Source: Leptospira abararensis
Lineage (GTDB): Bacteria > Spirochaetota > Leptospiria > Leptospirales > Leptospiraceae
Reading direction: 5' to 3'
Assembly: GCF_016918735.1 (NCBI RefSeq)
Contig: NZ_JAFFPR010000007.1
Coordinates: forward strand, 1 to 64,000
DNA: 64,000 bases
The position numbers and the translations under genes were made by a program. How positions within the stretch are numbered: position 1 is the first letter of the stretch; every line of letters begins with the position of its first letter. The notes under the pieces were generated by a model. The model was given only the letters and a program-made list of their open reading frames with translations, did no database searches and was not told the DNA's origin. Positions 35,311 through 44,668 of this stretch are shown one piece after another.

Positions 35311-37263
35311 TTATACTAATTCCAGAGGATCCAAATCATATTCAATATAACATTTGGAATCGACTTTAAATTTTGATTTGGTATCTCGCAAAAGATTTCG
35401 TAAGGTAGCGATTGATTTTGATTTTAACAAAATATGATACCTAAAGTTATTATCAATTTTGTAAAAGGGACATTGACTTGGTCCAAGAAGAATTACTGAT
35501 TCATCGATCCCTTCTTTTAAGTTTTCCGCATACAAAACAGATTGTTTGTTGGCAATATCTTCATATTTGGATCGAAAAACTAGTCTCGCCAAACGAGAGA
35601 AAGGTGGATAAAACAAATCTCTTCTAAAAGTTAGTTCCCATTCAAAAAAAGCAGGATAGTTCTGTTCCATTGCCATCTTTAGGACAGGGTGTTCTGGATC
35701 ATTGGATTGGATGAGAACCTCTCCCCGTTTCTCTCCTCTTCCTGCCCTTCCCGCCACTTGAGAAATAAGAGAATATGTCCTTTCACTGCTACGAAAGTCA
35801 GGAACCCCAAGTCCATGGTTGGCGTTCAGAATTCCCACAAGAGTGACGTTTGCATAATCCAAACCTTTGGCGATCATCTGGGTTCCGGTGAGAATATCCA
35901 AATTACCTTCGCCTAACTTCTCCAAAACGTTCCGAGTTACCTCTTTGTTTTTGGAACTATCCTGATCCAACCTTTCAATCCGAGCTTTTGGAAAATGAGA
36001 GAGCAAATACTCTTCTAACTTTTGTGTTCCCGCACCAAAAAGATCCAAGTCTTCTCCATGAAGGGCTTTTAGACTTTGTAAGGTGGATTTATAACCACAG
36101 AGATGGCACCTAACGGTCTTATCAGAATGATAACAAAGAGTAGCTGTACATTTAGGACAATGGATGAATTCTTTTGTGGTAGTGGAATAAATGAAGGGAT
36201 TGTAACCGCGCCTGTTCAAGAGAATGATGGTCTGTTCTTCTTTTTTCAATCGGTCTGCAATTTTAAACTGTAAGTCCCCCGAAAGAAGGTCTGAGTCTTC
36301 TTTTTTATCGGTAATTTCCACAGAAGGAAGGGAGGCTTGCGGATTGGCTCTTTCTTTCAGTTCCGAATACCCAATTTGACCTGCTTTGGCAAGGTAATAG
36401 ATCTCTACACTTGGAGTCGCAGAACCTAACAATAGTTTTCCGCCAGTTTTTCCAATTCGTTGTAAGGCAACCTGGCGGACATGATACCGAGGAGAGCCAT
36501 GTTCTTTGTAAGAAGCGTCATGTTCTTCATCTAAAATGATAAGAGAAATATTGGACAAAGGTGCAAAAACGGCAGAACGAGTTCCGATACAAATCCGTTT
36601 TTTTCCGTCCTTCAAATCCAAGTAGTTTTGGAACTTTTCTGAGGTACGTAAATGCGAATGAAGGACTGCCACTTGTCCGGGGAAAATTTTTTCTATCCTT
36701 GCGATAGTGGGATAGGTTAAAGAAATCTCCGGTACAAGAAAAATCACAGATCCTTTGGGTTTACTTAAAACCTCCGCCATAAGATGCATATAGACTTCGG
36801 TTTTCCCGCTGCCTGTAATTCCATACAGTAAATGGGTTTGCGATTTCGTATTAGCTTTGATTTCTTCTAGGGCTTTTGCCTGGGATCTGTTTAAGGGATG
36901 TAATAATTCAGAATGAATTTGGATTGGAGTTGGGTTTTGTTTTTTTCTTTTTTTCCCTTTGGGAACCATAAGAAACAAAGCCTCACCGAGCGAAGATAAA
37001 TAAGTATCAGCCATCCACTGAGCCAAGTCCAATTGGTCTTCTGTAAGCACTGGTTCGGAATCAACGGCCTTGAGTATAGATAGGGTTTCGTAATTAGGTT
37101 CATTCGAATGGATTTCGGTCACGACTCCTTCCCATTCCTTTCCATTGAGAAGCACAATTACGCGGATTCCTCGATCTAGACTTCCTATCCCTTGCGGGAT
37201 TTCATAGGTCAGTGTTTTACTTTCCCAAGAAAGGTTTAAAGCAACTTCCGCGTATTGGATCAT
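35311..37263 (-). CDS. priA: Primosomal protein N' (replication restart helicase)
   Basis: A 650-residue DEAH-type helicase that restarts stalled forks. Walker A is GITGSGKTEV and Walker B is DEEHD. The zinc-binding cysteine cluster is present (CPKCTATLCYHSDKTVRCHLC split over the region), as is the conserved GSATPSVE motif. Length is slightly short of E. coli PriA (732), mostly in the N-terminal 3'-DNA-binding domain. It overlaps nothing and is one base from the next gene. Confidence 0.95.
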   Translation of the reverse strand: MIQYAEVALNLSWESKTLTYEIPQGIGSLDRGIRVIVLLNGKEWEGVVTEIHSNEPNYETLSILKAVDSEPVLTEDQLDLAQWMADTYLSSLGEALFLMVPKGKKRKKQNPTPIQIHSELLHPLNRSQAKALEEIKANTKSQTHLLYGITGSGKTEVYMHLMAEVLSKPKGSVIFLVPEISLTYPTIARIEKIFPGQVAVLHSHLRTSEKFQNYLDLKDGKKRICIGTRSAVFAPLSNISLIILDEEHDASYKEHGSPRYHVRQVALQRIGKTGGKLLLGSATPSVEIYYLAKAGQIGYSELKERANPQASLPSVEITDKKEDSDLLSGDLQFKIADRLKKEEQTIILLNRRGYNPFIYSTTTKEFIHCPKCTATLCYHSDKTVRCHLCGYKSTLQSLKALHGEDLDLFGAGTQKLEEYLLSHFPKARIERLDQDSSKNKEVTRNVLEKLGEGNLDILTGTQMIAKGLDYANVTLVGILNANHGLGVPDFRSSERTYSLISQVAGRAGRGEKRGEVLIQSNDPEHPVLKMAMEQNYPAFFEWELTFRRDLFYPPFSRLARLVFRSKYEDIANKQSVLYAENLKEGIDESVILLGPSQCPFYKIDNNFRYHILLKSKSIATLRNLLRDTKSKFKVDSKCYIEYDLDPLELV

Positions 37264-37264
37264 A

Positions 37265-38083
37265 CTAGATATAAGGTTTGAGTAGAGTTAGATGGGAGAT
37301 AAAACTTTCTTCCAATTCTTGTTTTTCTTTTCCATATTGAAAGAGATTGGATTCCGAATCAGTCTTTTTAGCCTTTTCTCCTAGAAAAACAAGGGCTTCG
37401 GGAGATCTTGTGGTGACAATAGGAATGGAAAGTCCTGATAAATCCCAGTTGATCTGTTTGCCGAGAAGTTCTTTTGCCTTTTCAGCTCCAAACAAAAGTT
37501 TTGCGGAAGATCCTAGGACCACAATCATTTTGATTCCGTATTCCTCTACTGTGTCCTTAACATGGAATTTACAATTTTCCACTCTTGATGTCCAATCTGT
37601 ATCTTTAGAATCAATATGGGAAAATGTACATGCAGGATATTCTTGGTAAAAAAACTCTTCAAAAGAAAATCCAAACACTTTCTTAACTAGTTCTCCCCAA
37701 CTATTTTCGGTTAGTTTGTCCTTAAAAATTTGATTCGGTTTTGTTTTGGTAAATGGTTTTTCTTTTGGATTTGTGGCGCCAGTATAATGGAGGATTAGGA
37801 TCGGTTTTCGGCCTTTGTGTAGAAACTGACGCACTCCACTGAGTTTCCCTTGGCAAAACGTACAAGAAAAATTCACCAGATCCTTATTCTTTCTTTGGTT
37901 TTCCTTTTGTTGCTTTTTCTGAATTTCAATCGATTCGGGAATTTTTGACTTCCACAGAAAGACAAAATCGTTCGGATCCTGTTCCTCTTGAAATTGATAA
38001 ACAGAAACAGCCTTGTTTTGAAGTAAAAATTTAGCTTCTGTTAGAATGTCTGTAAATCGTGTTAAGATTGATTTTTGATCCAT
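37265..38083 (-). CDS. Uracil-DNA glycosylase-fold protein, catalytic motifs missing
   Basis: A 272-residue protein. Residues 74-200 align in pattern with family 4 UDGs: CTFC (C74, C77), and later cysteines C152 (YPACTF) and C171 (ENCKF), which would hold a 4Fe-4S cluster, then MIVVLGSSAKLLFG. But the catalytic GE(A/G)PG motif is replaced by HYTGA (99-103) and the HPS motif by a TTRSPEA sequence. It is thus a UDG-like protein that probably does not excise uracil. It sits between priA and ntrX. Function unknown. Confidence 0.62.
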   Translation of the reverse strand: MDQKSILTRFTDILTEAKFLLQNKAVSVYQFQEEQDPNDFVFLWKSKIPESIEIQKKQQKENQRKNKDLVNFSCTFCQGKLSGVRQFLHKGRKPILILHYTGATNPKEKPFTKTKPNQIFKDKLTENSWGELVKKVFGFSFEEFFYQEYPACTFSHIDSKDTDWTSRVENCKFHVKDTVEEYGIKMIVVLGSSAKLLFGAEKAKELLGKQINWDLSGLSIPIVTTRSPEALVFLGEKAKKTDSESNLFQYGKEKQELEESFISHLTLLKPYI

Positions 38084-38084
38084 A

Positions 38085-39437
38085 CTAACCTTCGTTCAAT
38101 TGTTCCACGGAAATATTTAAGGAACGTAATTTTCGATATAAATGTGTGCGTTCAATACCTAAGGCTTTGGAAGTTCTAGTCACATTCCCTTCGCAAATTT
38201 GTAATGTTTTAATGATGTATTGGCGTTCAAATTCTTCTTTCGCATGTTTTAAATCCCCTCGGGCCACCATTTCATTGGCCTTTTTGAATCCATGCAAAGC
38301 CTCCTTTACATCCTTTGCCCGGATCGTGTCCCCTGGAACTAGAATACTCAACCTTTCTAAAATATTTCCAAGTTCCCTTACGTTTCCCGGCCAAAAATGA
38401 GTGGTGAGAGCATCAAGTCCTTCCCGATCAATGGTTTTGGGTGGAAGTTTGTTTTCGGCAATGGACTTCTTTAAATAGTGTTCAGCAAGCAAGGGGATGT
38501 CTTGGTTTCTTTCTCGAAGGGGAGGCAGTTCCATGGGAATCACACTTAATGCATAATACAAATCTTCTCGAAACCTACCTTCCCGGATAGCTTCTTCCAC
38601 ATTGGAATTCGTGGCAGCAATGATCCGAACATCCACTGCGATAGATTCCTTCCCACCAACACGGTCTACCCTCTGTTCGATGATTGCCTTTAAAACTTTG
38701 GATTGTACAGCAGGAGTTAAATCACAAATTTCATCTAAAAATAACGTTCCATTCTGTGCTTCCTCCCATCTTCCAATTTTAATTTCATTGGGATCACCTC
38801 CACCAGAACTCTCCGAGCCAAATAACTCTTGTTCTAAGATTTCTTCTGAATATTCTGCACAATTAAATTCAATATAAGGTTCATTTTTTCGTTTGGAGTT
38901 TTGATGGATTGCCCTTGCGGTTAATTCCTTTCCAGTCCCGTTTTCACCAAAAATAAAGACACGAGCATTGGTTTGTGCGGCTTGGAAAATGGCAAACTTT
39001 ACCCTTTGTATAGAAGAAGATTCGCCTAAAATTTCATCCACTTCCAACTTAAATTCAGGAATTTCGGTATCTTTTGTTTTTTCCAAAGCAGCTTCAATCG
39101 TTTGGATCACTTTCTCAATAGAAAGTGGTTTTTCTAGAAAATCAACAGCACCTTTTTTTGTGGCATTCACGGCAAGTTCTATGGTTCCGTGACCAGAAAT
39201 CATTACGATTGGTAATCCTGGATACAGTTTTTTACATTCACCTAAAATGGTAAGCCCATCTTCTTTTCCCACCCATACGTCTAATAACACAAGGGATGGT
39301 CTATCTTTTGCTAAAGCTTTTAGTAAAGCTTTCCCATTGGCAAAATCTTCCACCGAATAGTCTTCATCCTCTAAAATCACACGTAAGGACTTACGAATTT
39401 CGGTTTCGTCATCTAAAATATATATTAACTTTTGCAT
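38085..39437 (-). CDS. ntrX: NtrX-type response regulator lacking GAFTGA
   Basis: A 450-residue regulator. The receiver domain has phospho-acceptor Asp53 (LLDVWVG). The AAA+ domain has Walker A GENGTGKE (164-171) and Walker B TLFLDE (231-236), and a C-terminal Fis-type helix-turn-helix. The GAFTGA loop that contacts sigma-54, expected after LFG (206-208), is instead ESSGGGDPNE. Such proteins cannot remodel sigma-54 in the usual way and may act with the vegetative sigma or as repressors. The kinase NtrY lies directly upstream (the genes overlap). Three genes further upstream is rpoN. Confidence 0.9.
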   Translation of the reverse strand: MQKLIYILDDETEIRKSLRVILEDEDYSVEDFANGKALLKALAKDRPSLVLLDVWVGKEDGLTILGECKKLYPGLPIVMISGHGTIELAVNATKKGAVDFLEKPLSIEKVIQTIEAALEKTKDTEIPEFKLEVDEILGESSSIQRVKFAIFQAAQTNARVFIFGENGTGKELTARAIHQNSKRKNEPYIEFNCAEYSEEILEQELFGSESSGGGDPNEIKIGRWEEAQNGTLFLDEICDLTPAVQSKVLKAIIEQRVDRVGGKESIAVDVRIIAATNSNVEEAIREGRFREDLYYALSVIPMELPPLRERNQDIPLLAEHYLKKSIAENKLPPKTIDREGLDALTTHFWPGNVRELGNILERLSILVPGDTIRAKDVKEALHGFKKANEMVARGDLKHAKEEFERQYIIKTLQICEGNVTRTSKALGIERTHLYRKLRSLNISVEQLNEG

Positions 39438-41260
39438 CAGTGACTATCCAAAGGAAGTTCAATCCTAAATTTACAACCACCTAACTTAGAATTCTCTACG
39501 GAAATATGACCATGATGGTCAATGATTGTTTTTTGAACAATGGCAAGCCCAATTCCTGATCCATGTTTTTCTTTAGTAGAAAAATAAGGTTCAAATATTT
39601 TTTCCGTCCATTCTTGTTTGAGTCCAGGCCCCGAGTCGTCAATTTCGATTACAATCGATTTGCGAAGAGCTTTCTTTTGTAATTTGGACATGATTCTGAT
39701 TTTTTTTCGTTTGAGACTTAGGATATCCATTTCCTCTTTAGAGTTTTCTGTTGATTGAATCGCCTCAACAGCATTTTTGATTAAGTTATTAATCACACCC
39801 AAAAACAGTCGTTTATCCAAAAAAACTTCAGGTAGATTTTCTGAAAGTTTCAACTCAAACTCAATATCAGTTGTATCTTTAAAAAGAGCTACAGCCTCTT
39901 CCAAAATTGGATTTAAGTTTTGGTTGATGAGAACAGGAACTGGCATCCGAGCAAATTCACTAAATTCTTTTACTAGATGTTCCAAGACACGAACCTGCCC
40001 TATGATGGTTTCAGTCGCATCAAAGATAACCGATTCCAAATTTTCTGATTTGGGGTTTTGAAATTTACGTTGGATTCTCTGAGCGGACAACTGAATCGGC
40101 GTTAGAGGGTTTTTGATTTCATGAGCCATACGTTGTGCCACTTCTTTCCAAGCGGCAATTCTTTGCGTATGCATAAGCTCTTCTGACTTAGCGTCTAAAT
40201 CACTAACCATTTGATTAAAACTATCGATAAGAATTCCCATTTCTCCTTCTTCTGTTTTTTCTAAACGAATGTCAGATTCCCCCAGAGAAACTTTTTTGGT
40301 TGCATTTGCCAAATTGATAATGGGGCGAGAAATTCTACGGGCAAATAAAAAAGAAAATAATATCGCGATAAGAAACATTGCAAAAGAAAAAGAAGCAATG
40401 GTTATGCGAACACTGAAAGGAATTTTTTCTTTCCATAAACTTACTTTTTCATAAGTGGAAGTGGCATTTATAATATTTTGAACATCACTTTCCAGACCCT
40501 GGTGAATTCTTTGGCCCACATAAACTTCTGTCCCATGTTCTAAAGGAAACCTACAAAGGATATAAGATCTGTCATTTAAATACAATCGACTGACAAAAAT
40601 TCCAGGCCGTTTCGATTCTAAAAACTCTAAGCCTTCTATATTTCGAAACAAACCTCTCGATTCAAAACTTAGTTTTCCTGATTCCGCAAAACCTAAATAG
40701 TATTCATTCTTTTCAAAGAGCCCATTTTCGACTCCCTTCTGAAAAACGGTGTACCCATCAGTTTTCTGTCCCTGTAATCTCGATCGCAAAAAAATTACTT
40801 TTTCAATAAACTCAGCCTCTATTTCATTCTCTTCATTTTGAATGATTAAATTTGCGGAACGCAGAGCATTGGAAATATCGACACGGTAAAAACCTTCAAT
40901 CAGCCTTCCTGTAAGATTAGAGGAAAGAATAAAAATAGGTAGCGAAGGCACAAGGGCCACAAATAAAAAAGCAAGTGTTAGTCGATAACGAATAGAACTA
41001 CGAATTTTACCTGTTTCTCTGTTTCGTCTATTACGATAAACATAACTTAAGATTAAAGAAAGGATAAAGAAAGGAATGAGGATAAATACATAAGTATCTA
41101 ATTTAGAGAAAAAGGAAATGTCTTCTTCTTGCCGAAAAAAAACTAATTCTGAAAACCCAACAGAAACTCCTAAGGTAAGAAAAAAGATAAAAATATCGCG
41201 TAAATAATATCTGTTTTCATCAGACAACCTAGGGAGGATCTTAAAGATTCTAAGTGGCAT
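39437..41260 (-). CDS. ntrY: NtrY-family sensor histidine kinase
   Basis: Membrane sensor kinase paired with NtrX. Start taken as ATG at 41260 (the frame opens at TTG 41281, inside ptsH). Transmembrane helices are near 30-50, 65-80, 100-120 and 290-313 (numbered from the longer start). HAMP region about 310-365, H-box AHEIKNPLTP with His387, N-box NLIKNAVEA, and G-boxes DSGPGL and HGSGIGLAI. All catalytic elements are intact. It has the NtrY layout of two N-terminal membrane hairpins and a periplasmic domain. Stimulus unknown. Confidence 0.9.
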   Translation of the reverse strand: MPLRIFKILPRLSDENRYYLRDIFIFFLTLGVSVGFSELVFFRQEEDISFFSKLDTYVFILIPFFILSLILSYVYRNRRNRETGKIRSSIRYRLTLAFLFVALVPSLPIFILSSNLTGRLIEGFYRVDISNALRSANLIIQNEENEIEAEFIEKVIFLRSRLQGQKTDGYTVFQKGVENGLFEKNEYYLGFAESGKLSFESRGLFRNIEGLEFLESKRPGIFVSRLYLNDRSYILCRFPLEHGTEVYVGQRIHQGLESDVQNIINATSTYEKVSLWKEKIPFSVRITIASFSFAMFLIAILFSFLFARRISRPIINLANATKKVSLGESDIRLEKTEEGEMGILIDSFNQMVSDLDAKSEELMHTQRIAAWKEVAQRMAHEIKNPLTPIQLSAQRIQRKFQNPKSENLESVIFDATETIIGQVRVLEHLVKEFSEFARMPVPVLINQNLNPILEEAVALFKDTTDIEFELKLSENLPEVFLDKRLFLGVINNLIKNAVEAIQSTENSKEEMDILSLKRKKIRIMSKLQKKALRKSIVIEIDDSGPGLKQEWTEKIFEPYFSTKEKHGSGIGLAIVQKTIIDHHGHISVENSKLGGCKFRIELPLDSH

Positions 41261-41525
41261 TGGTTTCAAAATTTCGACCAACCAAATCTTCTAAAGCAAG
41301 AAGTGCCTCCTCTTCTCGTTTTCCATCAGCTTTTACCGAAAAAACGCTTCCAGGTCCCAAGGCTAACATCATAAGTCCCATAATGGATTTTCCATTCACC
41401 TCAATGTCATCTTTGACTACGAATATTTCACAGGGGAAACTTGCTGCCACCTTAACGAATAATGAGGCAGGTCTTGCGTGAAGTCCACTACTGTCTTCTC
41501 TAATCTTTAATTGGATTTGTTTCAA
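41250..41525 (-). CDS. ptsH: Phosphocarrier protein HPr
   Basis: A 91-residue HPr. GLHARPAS carries the phospho-histidine (His16) and KSIMGLM carries the regulatory Ser47. Starts with TTG (41525), overlapping hprK by 26 bases. No PTS transporter or Enzyme I gene is in the window, and the adjacent HPr kinase suggests a regulatory function, as in proteobacterial rpoN-linked PTS clusters. Confidence 0.94.
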   Translation of the reverse strand: MKQIQLKIREDSSGLHARPASLFVKVAASFPCEIFVVKDDIEVNGKSIMGLMMLALGPGSVFSVKADGKREEEALLALEDLVGRNFETNAT

Positions 41526-42468
41526 TGGAACTCTGTTGGATATAGGTATTTAGTTTATTCGAAAATTCTTTTGCGCTATTTTTTCCCATTTTTCGCAAAC
41601 GTTGGTTCATTGCCGCTGTTTCTACAATGATGGGAATATTCCTTCCGGGTTTGACAGGAATTTCGATATAAGGAACAGAGACACCAAGGATTTCTTCCAT
41701 ACTTTGTTCGATTCCTGTCCTTTCATATTCTCCAGAGGTTTGTTCTTCCCATTCCTTTAAATTAATTATAAGTTCAATGAGTTTATGATCGCGCACAGAG
41801 CCTACACCAAACAAATCTTTGATATTTAAAATCCCAAGCCCTCGAATTTCCATATGATGACGAAGTAAATCAGAACAAGAGCCAATCAAATAACTTTCAC
41901 TAAGTCGTCGTATCTCAACCATATCGTCAGCCACAAGCCTATGTCCTCGTTCAATGAGTTCGAGTGCTGTTTCACTTTTACCAACACCGGAGCGACCGGT
42001 GAGTAAAGTTCCAATCCCAAAAACTTCAATGAGAACTCCGTGGCGCATGGTTCGAGGTGCCAGAGCTCTATCTAAAATTTGAGAGATAAGAGTGATAAAA
42101 CGATGAGTTGCAATCTCTGTTTTAAAAAGCGGGATCCCTTTGGATTTTGCTCTTTCTACAAAAGGAATTTGTGGTTCATTGCCATGCGTATAAATAATAC
42201 AATTTAAATGGAATTCGAAGAATTTATCTGTAATTTCCTGAAGTTTATCTTCAGAGAGAGAATTGAGATAGGCCCATTCTCCCTTCCCCAAAATTTGGAT
42301 GCGGTCATTCGCAAAAAAATCAAAAAAACCCGTAAGGGAAAGTCCGGGACGATTGATTTCTGCATTATTGATGCGATTAGAAAGACCGGCTTCCCCGGTG
42401 ACCAAAACTAATTGTAGATCTTCATGATCTCGTAAAATCGTGTCAACAGTGATCCCAGGAACTGGCAT
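41500..42468 (-). CDS. hprK: HPr(Ser) kinase/phosphorylase
   Basis: Phosphorylates and dephosphorylates HPr on Ser in response to metabolites. The HPrK N-domain is followed by the catalytic domain with His143, Walker A GRSGVGKSE (158-166) and the signature HHMEIRGLGILNI. At 322 residues it is normal. ATG preceded by AAAGGGG. It lies between rpoN and ptsH. Confidence 0.96.
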   Translation of the reverse strand: MPVPGITVDTILRDHEDLQLVLVTGEAGLSNRINNAEINRPGLSLTGFFDFFANDRIQILGKGEWAYLNSLSEDKLQEITDKFFEFHLNCIIYTHGNEPQIPFVERAKSKGIPLFKTEIATHRFITLISQILDRALAPRTMRHGVLIEVFGIGTLLTGRSGVGKSETALELIERGHRLVADDMVEIRRLSESYLIGSCSDLLRHHMEIRGLGILNIKDLFGVGSVRDHKLIELIINLKEWEEQTSGEYERTGIEQSMEEILGVSVPYIEIPVKPGRNIPIIVETAAMNQRLRKMGKNSAKEFSNKLNTYIQQSSIETNPIKD

Positions 42469-42472
42469 TGGT

Positions 42473-43894
42473 TTACCCCTTTAGAGAACTAATCCGTTTT
42501 CTTTCGTTAGAAGGAAGGATTCTTAAAACCTTTCTATACTTTGCAACCGTCCGACGGGCAATTTCAATTCCTTTTTTCTCCATAAGCTCAACGATGTCTT
42601 GGTCTGACAAAGGATTGTTTTCATCTTCGTCTTTGACCAGATTACGAATGATTTCATGGATTTTTTTTGAGCTCTCTTTTCCACCCTCGGAGGATTTAAC
42701 CCCTGAAGAAAAAAACCACTTCAACTCAAATATACCCCAAGTGGTTTGAATGTATTTATTTGTTGTTATGCGAGAAATTGTAGATTCATGTAAATTCAAC
42801 TTTTCGGCCACTTCTTTTAAAGTGAGAGGTTTGATAAACCCAATCCCTCCCCGAAAAAAATCCACCTGAAAATCAATGATACAACTTACAACACGTTGTA
42901 AAGTTTGTCTTCTTTGTTGGATGGAACGAATAAGCCACTGAGCCGAACTGTATTTGGTTTGAAAATATTCTTTCTCTTTTGGGGGCAGTTTATGATTGAG
43001 TAGCTCGCGGTATTCTTCTTGGATCGATAATTTTGGTAACCATTCATCGTTAATAAAAATGTTAAATTCACTACCCACTTCTTTCACAACGACGTCCGCC
43101 ACTACATAATCCACCTTCCTTCCTTGGTAAGTAGTCGCGGGATAGGGCTCTAATTTCTTAATGAGTCTTGCTAAAGTTAAAATTTCTTCTTCTGTGATTT
43201 TGAGATTTTTTGCGATTTTTTTATAATCTACTTTTTCTAAGTCTGACAAAAATTCGCCGATCAGTTGGTGTAAAAGTGTATTGTCCGGAAAAAGGATTTT
43301 CCCTTGGATGAGAAGTGTTTCCTGCATATCCTTCGCACCAATCCCAATGGGATCTAGTTCATTCACCACTTGCAAAACTCGTCTTACTTTGGCTTCGGGA
43401 TACCCCATTTCCTTAGAAACGATGGCCAAATCATCGGTAATAAATCCTTTATCGTCAATCATACTGATAAGGACTTCTCCGATTTCAAACTCCAACTTGG
43501 TGAGTTTGATGAGTCGAAGTTGATTTAACAAATGTTCTTCTAAAGTTTCGCCGCGCGTAGACGACTCAATGTATTTTTGGTTTCTGTCACTGGCTTCGGT
43601 ATCATAAGACCTTGGTCCTTCTAAAGAATAGGAATCTTGCCAATTGACATCGGTACTTTTTTCGTGATTTAATTTCTCTAACCGTTTTACTTCATCGATA
43701 GAGAAAAGTTCTGGCATTTTGGTTTTTTCATCCACACCCACTTCATCTAAAAGTGGATTTTCTAAAAGTTCATTTTGAATTTTATCAGAAAGTTCTAATG
43801 TAGATAAAGACAAGAGTTCAATGGACTGGCGTAAGTCCTGGGTCATCACTAATTTTTGCGTTTGGCGTTGTGAAAGTGAAGCCCCGAGTTTCAT
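42473..43894 (-). CDS. rpoN: RNA polymerase sigma-54 factor
   Basis: A 473-residue alternative sigma factor recognising -24/-12 promoters and requiring AAA+ activators. The Gln-rich activator region I begins MKLGASLSQRQTQKLVMT, and the RpoN box ARRTVAKYRK lies at 446-455. Located between lptB and hprK, as in many Gram-negative bacteria. The ATG abuts the lptB stop. Confidence 0.97.
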   Translation of the reverse strand: MKLGASLSQRQTQKLVMTQDLRQSIELLSLSTLELSDKIQNELLENPLLDEVGVDEKTKMPELFSIDEVKRLEKLNHEKSTDVNWQDSYSLEGPRSYDTEASDRNQKYIESSTRGETLEEHLLNQLRLIKLTKLEFEIGEVLISMIDDKGFITDDLAIVSKEMGYPEAKVRRVLQVVNELDPIGIGAKDMQETLLIQGKILFPDNTLLHQLIGEFLSDLEKVDYKKIAKNLKITEEEILTLARLIKKLEPYPATTYQGRKVDYVVADVVVKEVGSEFNIFINDEWLPKLSIQEEYRELLNHKLPPKEKEYFQTKYSSAQWLIRSIQQRRQTLQRVVSCIIDFQVDFFRGGIGFIKPLTLKEVAEKLNLHESTISRITTNKYIQTTWGIFELKWFFSSGVKSSEGGKESSKKIHEIIRNLVKDEDENNPLSDQDIVELMEKKGIEIARRTVAKYRKVLRILPSNERKRISSLKG

Positions 43895-44668
43895 TTATAG
43901 TTTAAAATCCTCACCCAAGTAAATTCGTCTTGTTTCTGGATCGTTAATTAAATCATCGGCAGTTCCTGAAATCAGAATCCGGCCACTATACATGATATAA
44001 GCTCTGTCAGTAATCTTTAATGTTTCTCGCACATTGTGGTCAGTGATCAAAATGCCAAGCCCTCTATCCTTTAAAGATTGGATTACATTTTGAATGTCCT
44101 TAACCGCAATGGGATCCACACCAGCAAAAGGTTCATCCAAAAGAATAAAATCTGGATTGGTCACAAGGGCTCTTGCAATTTCACAGCGCCTTCTTTCTCC
44201 CCCAGAAAGTGTATATCCCTTTTGGTTGGCCACTCGCATAATTTGTAACTCCATAAGGAGTTCATCCCGACGACGAATGATTTCATCTCCAGGAAGATTC
44301 ATCGTTTCCAAAATGGCTTCTAAGTTTTCAGCAACAGTAAGTTTACGAAAGATACTTGCTTCTTGAGCTAAATACCCAACACCCATCCTGGCTCGAATGT
44401 GCATGGGAGCTTTGGTAAGGTCTTCGTTATCAATAAAAACATGACCTTCGTCCGGTGTCACAAAACCCACACTCATATAAAAGCTAGTTGTTTTTCCAGC
44501 GCCATTGGGACCAAGAAGACCTACAATTTCGCCTTTTTGAATATAAAAACTTACACCATCCACAACCTTACGTTTGTTATAGACTTTAACTAAGTTTTCC
44601 ATCCGGAATGTTTTTACATTTGGATCTATTTCTCGTTTTAAAGTTTGAGTTTTACTTTTTTTCGTCAT
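43895..44668 (-). CDS. lptB: LPS export ABC transporter ATP-binding protein
   Basis: ATPase of the LptB2FG complex that extracts LPS from the inner membrane. Walker [10 protein letters not shown], signature [15 protein letters not shown], Walker [15 protein letters not shown] start at ATG 44668 (MTKKSKTQ); the frame opens seven codons earlier. Overlaps lptA by 17 bases. Residues 1-30 are a basic extension not seen in E. coli LptB. Confidence 0.95.
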   Translation of the reverse strand: MTKKSKTQTLKREIDPNVKTFRMENLVKVYNKRKVVDGVSFYIQKGEIVGLLGPNGAGKTTSFYMSVGFVTPDEGHVFIDNEDLTKAPMHIRARMGVGYLAQEASIFRKLTVAENLEAILETMNLPGDEIIRRRDELLMELQIMRVANQKGYTLSGGERRRCEIARALVTNPDFILLDEPFAGVDPIAVKDIQNVIQSLKDRGLGILITDHNVRETLKITDRAYIMYSGRILISGTADDLINDPETRRIYLGEDFKL

